Origin: Galeruca laticollis
Lineage: Eukaryota > Arthropoda > Insecta > Coleoptera > Chrysomelidae
Direction: 5' to 3'
DNA length: 64,000 nt
NCBI GenBank assembly: GCA_963921935.1
Contig: OY998179.1
Location: forward strand, 59,130,222 to 59,194,221
Shown here: positions 23,050-33,228 of the stretch, piece by piece
Position numbering within the stretch: position 1 is the stretch's first letter
Layout of the letters: every line of letters begins with the position of its first letter
Program-made: the position numbers and the translations under genes
Notes under the pieces: generated by a model
What the model was told of the DNA's origin: nothing
The model's input: the letters and a program-made list of their open reading frames with translations, nothing else
Databases searched by the model: none

Positions 23050-23130
23050 TTTATGTATTTAAAATCTTTTAATACAGTAAAAAAAACTTATTTCAATGCT
23101 TTTTATTATTATTTACTAAATTTCTATATT

Positions 23131-23260
23131 AGCCCCACGTTGCGGTGACATTTTATTATAGTTTATTTTATATGGGAATTTAATTTGCCCCACGTTGGGC
23201 GCCATTTTATTATAGTTTATTTTATATGGGAATTTAATTTGCCCTACGTTGGGCCGACAT
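23131..23260 (-). promoter_or_regulatory. Primer-binding site in a three-fold repeat
   Basis: The minus strand reads TGGCGCCCAACGTGGGGC (23204-23187) 2-3 bases beyond the 5' LTR end, the position and TGG start of a tRNA primer-binding site. A ~55-bp unit containing it repeats: variants lie at 23132-23149 (interior side) and 23241-23259 (inside the LTR), separated by the same TATTATAGTTTATTTTATAT spacer. The LTR-internal version also sits in the 3' LTR. Confidence 0.7.
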
Positions 23261-25138
23261 ATTATTATGAATAGAATTGGGTGAGAAAATAGTTTAATTT
23301 GCCCGGTATGTTGAGGATTTAATATGTATGATAAACAGTTTATTTAACCAACATGAAAACTTCTCATCTCAGGGTAGAGTTCAAGTATTTTAAATAAAAT
23401 GATTTTATAATTTTATATATGTTTGCGCCAAAGTTAATAAATGCTTTATATTTTTAAAAATAAATTTGTTAATCAGAATATGTTACTTTTTTAATGATTT
23501 CAAATTAAATACGGTCCTGTCCTACTTAAAAAATATCTGCATAGTTCAATCGATTTCATTCAGAGCTTCTTCCTGTGGTAAGTAGATGGTGCACAAGTCA
23601 CCAGATGAAATGATTAACTCAAGTAATTTAAAAAAACGTTCTTCAAAAGGAAAAACAATATTTAATTTAATGAAAATAAATACACTACACTTTTACAAGT
23701 GTTTTTTTTAAGAAAATCAACTATCTAAAAGGATGACTCTTTCATACAAATCACACGCACTCTGGTGAGATATTATTATAATATTAAAATACAGTTATAT
23801 AATTTCATAAACATTTGACTTTCAGAAAACGGCGAAATACACTCTTAACAGCGTCTATGCATCACAAAATTTTAGTTTTTTTTTTACAAATTAGTAAGTA
23901 CGCTTGTCCTCTTAATACATTAATAAACTAACTTGTACTACCTTATTTACTTCACGATTTCTGTTTGTTCCAGATTCTCCTCCTGGAAAACCTCCCTGTT
24001 GGCATTCTGCTTCTACCAAAACAGGAATCGATGCTGTATTTCTTTCAAAGTCTAAACAGCTCACACAAATTCCACTATTCAATGTTCTTCGAAAACTATT
24101 TTGGCTATTTTACTTCCACCAGACACAAGACACCATTTTATAAAATAAAATTCATGATTAGTGTTTTACAACATTCAACAATTCCTTTTTTTATTATTTA
24201 TATAAACTAAACTACTTACACTGATATATCTCTTGTAAGTATAATGTATTTGTTTTAAATTCTATATTCAAATTTTGTCTTCCAAATGATTTCAATTTAC
24301 TTTACCCAAAAAATTTTGCTGCTCCAAAAATCTCTTCCCAAAAAGAAAACCTACTAGTCAATAGCCCCCATAATCAACAACTTTCTCACATTCTGATTTT
24401 TTTTTCGTTAGCAACACAGTTGTCGCCGATGTGATCTTTTTTAAATGTTTATTAACCAATCAAATTTGACTATTTATTTTATAACTCAAATTCTTCATTT
24501 CAACCAGTGAAATGTTCATCCATTATATCATGATATTATATTCTAAGGTTTTTAATTGCTTAGACTTCCTATATTATTTTCATTCAATAATATTTCTTAG
24601 TATTGTTAAAATGACATTTCCTAACCTCTAAGTATGTATGTCAAATGAATATTCATAATGTTTTAATAGATGACAGCTGTTACCTTTAAATATGTATGCA
24701 AAATGAAAATTCGTTTTCTTTATAAGTCATGTTCTCTGAAATTCACATTATTTTATATTTTCCTGCTCTGTTATGTCTAAACATCTACACTATCTCATTT
24801 TAATGTCTTAATCAACAAATATTACGAGATTAGCTTGACTTTACAGAATAAAGCATTTAGTTTCTTATTATGAACAAATTTTGATACTTGATCTCTTTGA
24901 TAAAAGTTTCGTTAGGTAATTTATTTCATATAAACTGTTTATCACACCTATTCGCAATTATCCCTACATTATACAGTCTGTCCTTTCTGTATGTCTTCTC
25001 TATCGAATAGTGGATCGTACAGATTGTCTCCATTCAAATGTTTAAAAAAAATTTTTGACTTAAAAAAATTCTTTTAGATTACAATACATAATCTTAATTC
25101 TTCATTATTTGATATACAGGGTGTAGCATTATTTTTTC

Positions 25139-25145
<7 letters not shown>
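23207..25145 (-). repeat. 5' LTR
   Basis: 5' LTR in element orientation, same length as the 3' LTR with two substitutions noted. It ends at 25145 against an AT tract that continues into a PLE fragment. Promoter and polyadenylation signals presumably lie here, but I did not locate them with confidence. Confidence 0.9.

Positions 25146-25171
<26 letters not shown>
25143..25171. repeat. (AT)n microsatellite
   Basis: AT tract between the LTR element and a PLE fragment. It may be the continuation of the tract at 17873-17902 that the LTR element split. Confidence 0.85.
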
Positions 25172-25177
<6 letters not shown>

Positions 25178-25645
25178 CTTAATGGCTATACATATACAAA
25201 AAACGCCTCCACTGCGCTTTATACACATGAGAAAAATGAAAAACATAAATTTGAGTTTATTAATACTAAAATATTAAACCAAGATTCTAATAACAAAAAA
25301 CTAACAATAAAAGAAATGATACATATAAAAAAGAGAACAATGCAGTGAACGATAAACAGGATATCAAAAATCTAAGCCAAATATATTATAATTTATTATA
25401 ATTATAATATCAACTTTTTGAATGTCCCTTGTATATTGTAAGACGTTGTTTCTAAGGCAGGTATTTTCGATTTTATTATTTGTGAAATTATTTTATCAGT
25501 TACCAGTTTTTGTCGTCTCTGTGTTTGTATTTAATTGTTCTATCGTTCAATTTTTTGTTTAACATCTATGGTAAATTTTTTTAAAATGCTCCGAACTAAG
25601 GAGCTAAACGCCAAATAAAAATATAGATTGATATAGAATTTATTG
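25172..25645 (+). pseudogene. PLE family 2-like 3' fragment
   Basis: Starts inside the GIY-YIG domain (RLNGYTYTKNASTALYTHEK, aligning with residue 336 onward of the 411-codon protein), followed by KILNQDSNNKKLTIKEMIHI, then a frameshift, then NDKQDIKNLSQIYYN. About 60-70% alike by eye, so a diverged relative. A GCTCC/GGAGC hairpin followed by TAAACGCC lies at 25588-25612. The 5' truncation point coincides with an AT tract, as for the complete copy. Confidence 0.75.
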
Positions 25646-25689
25646 TTAATCTGATGCCCAAGAAAAATGAAAAAGTTGATATACAAGGT

Positions 25690-25995
25690 ACCATCATTGT
25701 ATTTGTTCACTGATGTGTCTCCATTTCTCCCCGTCTTTTACTTTCAACTTCCATTTTGTGTCTTCTACCTCTGCCAACCATTTCGATCTAGTTCTTCCAC
25801 GCCTTCTTTTTCTCCCTGGTTGCCATTGTATCATTGCTTTCGTTACTGATTCTGGTCCTTATCTCCAAATATGTCCCAGCCATTTTATTCTTTGAACTTT
25901 TATTTTCTTTACTATGTCTTCTCCATCTAGCTCTTCCAAAATCTCTTGATTTGTTATTCTTCTGTATTTCTGCTCACTTATCTTCCCTTGACGAT
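25690..25995 (-). pseudogene. LINE C-terminal remnant
   Basis: Minus-strand reading gives ITNQEILEELDGEDIVKKIK, VQRIKWLGHIW, GRKRRRGRTRSKWLAEVED and KWKLKVKDGEKWRHIS. This is the post-RT tail of endonuclease-type insect LINEs (RxxWxGHxxR ... GRxxxGRPxxRWxD). One stop interrupts it. No RT left. Confidence 0.65.
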
Positions 25996-26003
25996 TTTTG
26001 CTA

Positions 26004-26128
26004 TTAGTGCTGGGAAAACCTCACATGTGCGTAGACGTCTGCTCGATAATTGAAAAATAGCGAGACAACTAGTTCGCCGAACGTCAAATATTCGGTGTTC
26101 GGCGAATAATTCATGTGTGGCGCCTCCT
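26004..26128 (-). mobile_element. Candidate MITE end with internal palindrome
   Basis: The right edge (read in reverse: GGCGCCACACATG, TTATTCGCC, GAACACCGA) matches the left edge of 15236-15445. Inside is TTCGCCGAACGTCAAATATT followed by its partial inverse CGGTGTTCGGCGAA. Probably a second copy of the same small element. Confidence 0.4.
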
Positions 26129-27555
26129 TAAGAATATTAACAGAATGAAATTTAAAGTTTAGACGACTGCGCCAGGAGTCCCAGTATTTTCATAAAATTG
26201 GTATAACTTTATAATTATATGTTAATTATAACATTTCGGAGTCGAATATTAAGTAGCAATATTAGAAACAATAATACATTCGAAAAGTGCTTAGTAACAC
26301 ATATTTTTAAAGCCACGTGGCATATTTTATTGAAAGCTAGGAGATCTAATCAGTTTTGTTAAAGTTTTGAAGTATATAAAAGTGAACTATCAATTTCAGG
26401 AAGTATTTTCATAAGAGACACATCGTAATATTTGAAAAATATCTTGAACTGTTGCAGACTTTTGTGTTTTTGTTAGATCGAGAACGTTGAATAACATTCC
26501 TTTGGCATTTCTTGAAAACCCTCCGTACGTACATACAGATGAGCAAATATTTTGATATTTAAAATAAATTCACATATATGACAATATCTCAATTTAAATG
26601 TTTGACTTCTTGTATTTTGTGTACATGATTTATTTGGGGTGGTGTCCTGATTTTGTATATAAGCTTTATACGCTTCAAATGTTTGTATATCAGCGTTTGT
26701 TTACAAGTTTTGACTATTTTATTATACGGAAAGTTTATATATTCCTTAATTTTTAAATGGTGTTTGGGTGACAATTTTAACATTTTACCTTTCAAAAAAC
26801 TATTGATACTCTAAAAATATGGAAAATAATGAACTTAAAAAATACAAAGTATAAGTGGTAGACGAACGTTTCTATGGCTTCAGAAAATATATTTACGCGA
26901 TGAGATATTCAGATATAATATCACAAGAGCTTCGAAAATAATAATCGATTATTTTCGATTGCTCGAGTAGAATTCATTACGATTTTGTAATGAATGGACC
27001 GATAATAATATAGTACATTGTTTAACGAGTGACGATAGTAGCATTTTCTGCATTCGGAAAACAGTTTATTAAACGAGGCGCAACTAAATCGGATAATGTT
27101 GCAGAAAATGCTTTTCGACGAGTAAAACACTATACTTTTTCTATAACCATAGTTTACTACGTAGGATGTACAAGAAGTATGAAAGAATTGAATTATCTTC
27201 AAAGTCATCTGAATTTACCAGTTCTGTTTTGGAATATAACTTTATATTATAATTGAACGTTTTTAAAAGTTTGCCATATACCTGCATATAATCTTAAAAA
27301 TGGAATATAAGGCGGCAACAATAATTTTATATAATTATAAATTCACAAACTTTGAGTAACTCAATACTAAAAAAAATCTATTGTGTATTTTAAAATATAT
27401 TTTCCATTCACATATTGATTCATAATTATATAAGAACAGTTATTTAAAAGGATTGGGCAGTCAAATATTTAATATCTGAAATTGCAACCACTAGTGACGA
27501 AAGTTAACGTTATGGGATATTCTATCACTGGTGTCGGAAACTAACGTTTTCGGTT
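26129..27555. other. No gene recognised
   Basis: AT-rich. Frames at 26589-26795 (-) and 27029-27256 (+) show no recognisable family features. Confidence 0.4.
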
Positions 27556-27756
27556 GAAGTAAACCCTATTGGTTTTCAGCTCACTTCAGCCAGTAAAACG
27601 GGTCTTACTTAATCCAAATATACTACATTTTAGGTTATTTTTGGAGAAATTTCGCTTTGTTAGCACGATACAACGTATTTTATGATTGGACATTGGTCAC
27701 GGCGTCTCACAGATGCGAAAAAGTTAGTTTTAATGTTTAAAACCGTTTATTTTATA
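27556..27756 (-). repeat. Solo unit of the ~165-bp repeat element
   Basis: Inverted relative to the 12.9-14.7 kb array: TTTTCAGCTCACTTCAGCCA, TTTGTTAGCACGATACAACG, GGTCACGGCGTCTCACAGAT, and it ends AGTTTTAATGTTTAAAACCG, the inverse of the array's left flank. So one unit plus the same border. Confidence 0.75.
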
Positions 27757-30528
27757 TTATTATTATTATGACTTAAGCAACTCACTTTCTCGGCCGTAGC
27801 CGGAAAACATTCACCGACCCCTCGCGCGCGCCATTGGGATTTGGCTTTGTGGGAGCTCGGGCCAAATGGGTTAGGGTTTCCTAAGTTGGATTAGATGGTG
27901 TTAGGTTAGGGCCCGAGCCCATCGCTGGTAGGGCTCGGCACGGTTAATGGGAATGAAGTTCATCATGTTCCATTAGTCCGGTGGATGTTTCGATTGTCTA
28001 TCCTCCGTCCTTCAAAAATTTTCTGGTGATATGACATGTCTGGAGAATCACCGTCCTCTGGATAATTTTTGCGAGGCCTTTTGGTAGGTTGAGTTGCTCT
28101 AAATATTTCAAGAACCTCTTCGTCACCACGCCTGTAGCCGATATATTGACTGGGATTGTTCCCACTACTTCTAATCTCCATACGTGTTTAAGTTCGATAG
28201 CCAAGTTTTGGTATTTATTTCTCTTTCCAATCTCCGTTTTCTGCAGGTTGCTGGTTAGGGGGCATCCTATATCAATAATGGTGGCCTTCTTATCTTTCTT
28301 TTTGATTATCAGGATATCAGGGCGGTTGTGATCTAAAGTCCTATCGAAGTGGATTGGTCTATCCCAGTACAGCACTGTATCTTCGTTTTCTAAAACAGCT
28401 TGAGGTACATATGTATAGAAGGGTGGTGGGTTAGTAACAAGTCCTAAGTCAAGTGCTAATTTTCTGTGGATGATCTTCGCCACTTCGTTGTGTCTTCCCA
28501 GATACATTCCCGTAGCCAAAGCAGGGCAGCCCCCAGTGACATGTTCGATAGTTTCTCCCACTGCTTTACACTTTCTGCAGACATCCTTAATGTCGGGGAC
28601 TTTAAGAATGTATTTCTCATAATTTCTAGTTCGGATGATGCTATCCTGAATGACTGTTATAAATCCCTCGGTCTCTGGGTGTAACGTTCCTTCCTTCAGC
28701 CATAGAAGCGAGGTTTCCTTATCAATCCTTGGGTTGTTTAACGCATTGGGATACTTTCCGTGGAGCACCTTGTCTTGCCATGCTGTTTGGATATCCTCGT
28801 TCGTTAGGATCGTTACAGCATGTTGTCGATCTTTGAGGTTAAGCGGTGTATATCTGTTGTCACTCTCCACTATTTTCCTAATGAGAGGCCTGTTCGAGTT
28901 ATAGAAGTAGAGTCTCATGTTCTTCTCTTGGGTTCGGCACATTCTTTTGACGCTGCTTAATCCCCTGCCCCCTTGCGTTCTAGGCATATATAGTCTTTCA
29001 ACTGCGCTATTTGGGTGATGCATTCGAAACTTTGTAAGTGTAGTCCTCGTCATTCTGTCTAGGTCTTCCAGGTCTGTTTCTGAATACTTTAGTATTCCAA
29101 ATGAATACGCCAGACTAGGGACAACATATGTGTTGATGGCTGTAATCATGTTCCTAGAGTTGAGTTTAGTATTCAGGAGCTTATTTAAGCGCTGTTTGTA
29201 TTTTTCTCTGAACTCCTTCTTTAGTTGTGTGTGGTCTATCCTTCTATTCTGCAAAATTCCGAGGTACTTGTACGTTTCTTCTGGACGAATTTGCGCAAAA
29301 TAACGTGTATTTTCCATCTGCTGTGTTAATCTTCCTTTTGTGACATGTATTTCGGCACATTTCTCCAGCCCAAATTCCATTTTAATATCGTCGCTGAATG
29401 TTTTAACATTAGCCACTAGTGATTCCAATTGTCTTGGATTCTCAGCATACAGCTTGATGTCATCCATAAACAGCAAATGGCTGAGCCTCGAATTTGGTTG
29501 CATGGGATCTATTCGGAAACCGTAGGTGGTGTCATCCAGTATTGCAGAAAGCGGATTGATAGCGAGGCAAAACCATAATGGACTCAGCGAATCCCCCTGA
29601 TATATCCCTCTTCTAATTTTGATGTTCGAAATAGTGCTTCCTCCAGCTCTCGTCTGAGTTTCCCATGTCGTCATTGCATGTGTTAGTAACCGGATGATGG
29701 TGGGACTAACTTTGTAGATCTCTAGAACTTTTACCAGCCAGTCATGAGGTACCGAGTCGAATGCCTTTTTGTAGTCTATGTAGGCCATGCTAATGTTTCG
29801 ACGTTTTATTTCAGCTTGCTTGATTGTTACCGCATCTATAGTTAATTGCTCCTTGCATCCAAGTGATCTCTTTACGCATCCCCGCTGTTCTGGGCCAATT
29901 ATATTGTTTATCTCACAATGTTCATTGATTCGTCTATGTATTAATGACGTGAGAAGTTTGTAGATCACAGATAAGCAGGTGATTGGTCTGTAGTTTTTCG
30001 GGTCTTCCAGGTCTTCTTTTTTGGGTAGAAGGTAAGTTACTCCTTGACCCAGAAATTCGGGAAATCTTGTTGGATCTTCAAGAATTTTGTTGAATGCTTT
30101 GGCAAAATGTAGAAATAGGGCTGGGAATGATTTCAACCAAAAGTTCTGTATGTTGTCCGGACCAGGCGCTTTCCAACTTAAAGTGTTCTTTATGCACTCT
30201 TCGACATCTGTAGGGGTAATATCACTATCTGGCATATCTGGAATATCACTTGCATTGCGCTCCGCTATTTGGAGCCACGTAGCGGCTTGGTTGAATCTCA
30301 CGGTATTTGACCATATCCCTTGCCAAAATTGTCTAAAGCGGTTCTGATCAATTGTCTCCGGTTTTGTGTTGGCTTGGTGATTATTTTCAAGATTGCGATA
30401 AAATATCTTCTGGTTACTAGAAAATATGTAGTTTTGCTCCTTGCGTTTCGTAGCCTCGTTGTATCGCCGCAGTCTCGCTCCCTTGACTTTGCTTTTTTGT
30501 CTAGCATCGTCGTAGTAGTTCATGAGGG
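27757..30528 (-). mobile_element. R4/Dong-type non-LTR retrotransposon in TAA repeats
   Basis: A minus-strand LINE with restriction-like endonuclease, flanked at its 3' side by TTATTATTATTATTA (27760-27775) and at its 5' side by a ~110-bp (TAA)n tract (30529-30640). Dong elements of insects are known to insert in TAA repeats. The 3' untranslated region (27776-27997) is GC-rich compared with the surroundings. The body starts right at the TAA tract with the ORF, so the 5' end is probably truncated. Base composition differs from the AT-rich neighbours. Confidence 0.85.
27998..30523 (-). CDS. R4/Dong RT with CCHC and restriction-like endonuclease
   Basis: 841 intact codons. RT: NYRPITCLS near 177, block A YIDYKKAFDSVP (D250), block B GIYQGDSLSPL (307-317), block C FMDD at 352-355 and YLG at 420-422. 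After the thumb, a zinc knuckle C649-x2-C652-x8-H661-x4-C666. Endonuclease: RPD at 734-736, then D751, with K770 and Y771 after, fitting the PD-x(12-14)-D restriction-like fold of R2/R4 elements. The protein would cut its target and prime reverse transcription from the nick. No N-terminal zinc-finger/Myb region; an in-frame stop lies 9 bases before the ATG. FMDD rather than FADD/YADD occurs in this clade. Intact but probably incomplete. Confidence 0.85.
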   Translation of the reverse strand: MNYYDDARQKSKVKGARLRRYNEATKRKEQNYIFSSNQKIFYRNLENNHQANTKPETIDQNRFRQFWQGIWSNTVRFNQAATWLQIAERNASDIPDMPDSDITPTDVEECIKNTLSWKAPGPDNIQNFWLKSFPALFLHFAKAFNKILEDPTRFPEFLGQGVTYLLPKKEDLEDPKNYRPITCLSVIYKLLTSLIHRRINEHCEINNIIGPEQRGCVKRSLGCKEQLTIDAVTIKQAEIKRRNISMAYIDYKKAFDSVPHDWLVKVLEIYKVSPTIIRLLTHAMTTWETQTRAGGSTISNIKIRRGIYQGDSLSPLWFCLAINPLSAILDDTTYGFRIDPMQPNSRLSHLLFMDDIKLYAENPRQLESLVANVKTFSDDIKMEFGLEKCAEIHVTKGRLTQQMENTRYFAQIRPEETYKYLGILQNRRIDHTQLKKEFREKYKQRLNKLLNTKLNSRNMITAINTYVVPSLAYSFGILKYSETDLEDLDRMTRTTLTKFRMHHPNSAVERLYMPRTQGGRGLSSVKRMCRTQEKNMRLYFYNSNRPLIRKIVESDNRYTPLNLKDRQHAVTILTNEDIQTAWQDKVLHGKYPNALNNPRIDKETSLLWLKEGTLHPETEGFITVIQDSIIRTRNYEKYILKVPDIKDVCRKCKAVGETIEHVTGGCPALATGMYLGRHNEVAKIIHRKLALDLGLVTNPPPFYTYVPQAVLENEDTVLYWDRPIHFDRTLDHNRPDILIIKKKDKKATIIDIGCPLTSNLQKTEIGKRNKYQNLAIELKHVWRLEVVGTIPVNISATGVVTKRFLKYLEQLNLPKGLAKIIQRTVILQTCHITRKFLKDGG

Positions 30529-30597
<69 letters not shown>

Positions 30598-30645
30598 ATT
30601 ATTATTATTATTATTATTATTATCATTATTATTATTATTGAACGT
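30529..30645. repeat. (TTA)n microsatellite
   Basis: About 35 near-perfect TTA/ATT repeats at the 5' side of the R4/Dong element. Three or four units also lie at its 3' side, consistent with insertion into the repeat. Confidence 0.9.
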
Positions 30646-31060
30646 ACAATTATTGTAAGTTATATCTGTCGATGAGATTGAGCTAGCTGCACGGCAGCGT
30701 TTTCTCTCTCATTTTTTCAACGATTTTAAGATGATGTTCATTGCTTAGCTTTAGGTATGGCTTGATAGACTCAGTTTAATAATGATCAGTAATTTTAATA
30801 ACTTCTTTTAAGTAGGCTCCAGATTTTGTCAAATTGCTCACAGAGAGGAGCGATTGGAATGATTGTTTATTTTTACCTTCTTGATATCTATCCCAATACT
30901 CTGTACATAGACGTGTCCATTTACTGAGTTGTTTAATACCTATTGGATTATTTTTGTATCAAATTTCTGTGTTCTTCTGGAATAAGAGTTAAAAAAAATC
31001 GACTCGTTTTGATATTTGGTGTTCTTTTGCTTAATATCTTCTGTAGTAAACTCACTGGAC
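30646..31060. other. No gene recognised
   Basis: May be the 3' continuation of the degraded minus-strand frame that follows at 31066, but I see no motif. Confidence 0.35.
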
Positions 31061-31065
31061 ACATG

Positions 31066-31690
31066 TCTTAACATTCCTTCGATGCTAACCATTTAGCTGC
31101 AGCGGTAGGGTTTTCTCCGCCCTGTACAGTTTTGGGGTATATAATGTTGTATTCAATATGGCCATAAGGTTGGGTCGTTGCCACGCAACGCGAGCACGAC
31201 GGCAGATATTTGGTAGAACTCTTTGTGTAAGCCATCCGGTGAGTTTTCATCATAGTTTCCCACAATTTTTCTGACCACTTCACTTGTCAGAGCTGCAGAA
31301 CTGGATTTTATTTTCTCTGGAGGTGCTTGTAGCTCTTTTCTTTTCGCCATACGTACGTTTCTGTTATCCTCAAAAACTATGTCTTCAAATGGCTCTATTT
31401 TCCAATTAATATTTTGAAAATACTTTTTCTGCAGAAGCTACGCGGAAATACTCCAAATCGTCCCCACAACTCCTCCTTATAATCGGTGCCATTAGCTCGC
31501 TTCATATTAAAAGCCCAGTCTTTAAGAAAACCTGCCAGGTGTTCGTTCCAAGTCTCATATTTTCACTCTTCAAAGAATGCCGAAAACTGCTTCCAAACGC
31601 ATTTCTGCGTGTTCAAAAGCATTACATATCCAATTACTTTGGTTAATTCAAAGTGATTCATTGTGATTTTAAGATGTTTTCTGACTCTCT
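31066..31690 (-). pseudogene. Crypton-like / DUF3504-type remnant (tentative)
   Basis: Minus-strand scraps in order: WAFNMKRANGTDYKEELWG, KRKELQAPPEKIKSSSAALT, SEVVRKIVGNYDENSPDGLH and KEFYQISAVVLALRGN, then after a frameshift IEYNIIYPKTVQGGENPTAA and KWLASKE. The sequence of LALRGN/LAWRG, EYNP-x-F-x-KT-x-QGG and KWL recalls proteins of the Crypton-derived DUF3504 group (ZMYM/QRICH1-like), which come from tyrosine recombinases. No catalytic Tyr or Arg could be confirmed. At least two frameshifts and stops make it dead. Confidence 0.4.
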
Positions 31691-32384
31691 GCGTCATCAC
31701 AACCCAGCGAAATACTGAGGTGATTAAACCACGTCGTCAACCGTATAATCGCTTATAAATATGTCGTAATTATGAAAAATTCGTAATTTCTATTGGATAA
31801 TTTTATCATTAATTATATAGTCATAAATTTTGAAGATAAACAGCTACCCCGAATAATTGAATAGAATGTCCATAACAAATATAGAAGAAATTCTGAATTA
31901 TCTTTTTAAAAAGTAGCCTCTGTTATTGAATTTTTTGTGGCTTAATATCGATGATGTTGAGGAAATTATTGGTATCTTGATCAAACCTATTCAATATTCA
32001 TATATTAGAAAATACGATACTAGCAAGAACAGTAATAATCAGACAAATATTTTTCCCACTACTAGCTATGAAGTTGACAATTATTACGACTTCTAGCCAA
32101 CTGAGAAGTTGAATTACTCTATTAGTGATCAATAATTTTTTCTGTTGTTAACCTTGGTAAATATTGGACAAATTCAATTATTTTGAGAATTCAGAGATAG
32201 TAGTTTAACAAAAACGTGTGCAACATAATGTTGTATACCAAGAAGACTGTCTTTAACATATTTGCTGCTTGAATTACCTTACACGATAAAATTATTTGAA
32301 TAAAAATGCCATTAGCTTAAAATTCGCGCTCAACCAATAATAACTCATGACATTTCGTAACTACAACATGGCGATAATTACAAG
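31691..32384. other. No gene recognised
   Basis: AT-rich with no credible frame. Confidence 0.45.
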
Positions 32385-33091
32385 AGTTGGGTGCGTTCAG
32401 AAAACACAACTATTGCACAACCGTTGGGTGAACGAACTGTGATCGATGAGCGAAACTAAACATGTTTGGTGAGCGGACGCTGTTTTTCTGAGCGGTTTTC
32501 AAGAGCGCAACAGGTTGCACATTGTTATGTTTTTATATTAGTGCAATAAATACATAAGTATTACAGCATAATGATTGATAAGTAGGAACTCTGATTTATA
32601 CCTATAATAATGATACATACAGCATAACGGATACTAAAAAAGTAACCTCTGTAACAGTATTCAGAACAATTATTAAATTGCATTATAACTAATGTAATTT
32701 CTTTATTATAACAAATGAATTTATATACCTCTATAGCTCATGCAGACATTCTAAAATGTTCCTTAAAAACGTAATCATTCTACGTTCGAATCATTTCGTC
32801 ATAAAATTTTCTATTTTTTTTACGAATACAATGTCTTCTCACGTTATAATCATGAGGTAATGATTCCTGCAAATCTATTGCATGGGCTATAAATATTTCT
32901 CTTTATATCAATTTTATTACCATAATCTAATAACGCAAGATTTAAATTGTATATAGCCATAATTTTAATTGTTCTATATTTATACTTTCCAAAAAATTAT
33001 CGTTTAGAAGACACACGTCAACTATTATTCGTTGCTCACGAACGCTCACTCAACGATTGAGTTATACGTTATGTTTTCTGAACCCACCTGT
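32385..33091. mobile_element. Candidate MITE with ~50-bp imperfect inverted ends
   Basis: Left GGTGCGTTCAGAAAACACAA and right (reversed) GGTGGGTTCAGAAAACATAA, with further matches inward (ACAACCGTTGGGTGA against CTCAATCGTTGAGTGA). About 700 bp, no coding frame. Target duplication is unclear. It resembles non-autonomous DNA transposons; superfamily not assigned. Confidence 0.55.
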
Positions 33092-33228
33092 TGTTTGAAA
33101 ATAAATTTTACTAGTAGAAATGTCAATCTGCATGAGACTACTTGATTTTTGTTTTATTAATGGTGCTACTTGATTTTTACAAGAAATTTTTTAATTTTGT
33201 CCTAAATTTGGCTAGTAGTGGGAAAAAT

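Larger units (their letters stand above)
17902..25145 (-). mobile_element. Young non-autonomous Ty3/Gypsy-like LTR retrotransposon
   Basis: Two direct repeats of ~1,939 bp (17902-19840 and 23207-25145, constant offset 5305) flank a ~3.4-kb interior. I found two mismatches between the LTRs (18556/23861 and 19468/24773), so the insertion is recent. On the minus strand: 5' LTR, primer-binding site, gag, protease and the first ~50 residues of RT, polypurine tract, 3' LTR. Most of pol (RT body, RNase H, integrase) is absent, so it would depend on a relative. LTR tips are TATT...AATA rather than TG...CA. It sits in AT-repeat DNA, so target duplication is unreadable. Confidence 0.9.

Noticed and set aside
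18660..24210. Identical 81-codon plus-strand frames at 18660-18905 and 23965-24210
   Set aside because: They are the same position of the two LTRs of one retrotransposon, antisense to it, with no protein-like motif; their identity reflects LTR identity.
26400..27260. Possible host exons at 26589-26795 (-) and 27029-27256 (+)
   Set aside because: Both are short, without domain features or convincing splice sites, and within what AT-rich DNA yields by chance.
30320..30658. 112-codon plus frame with a poly-Leu tail
   Set aside because: Antisense to the R4/Dong ORF and then into the TTA repeat.
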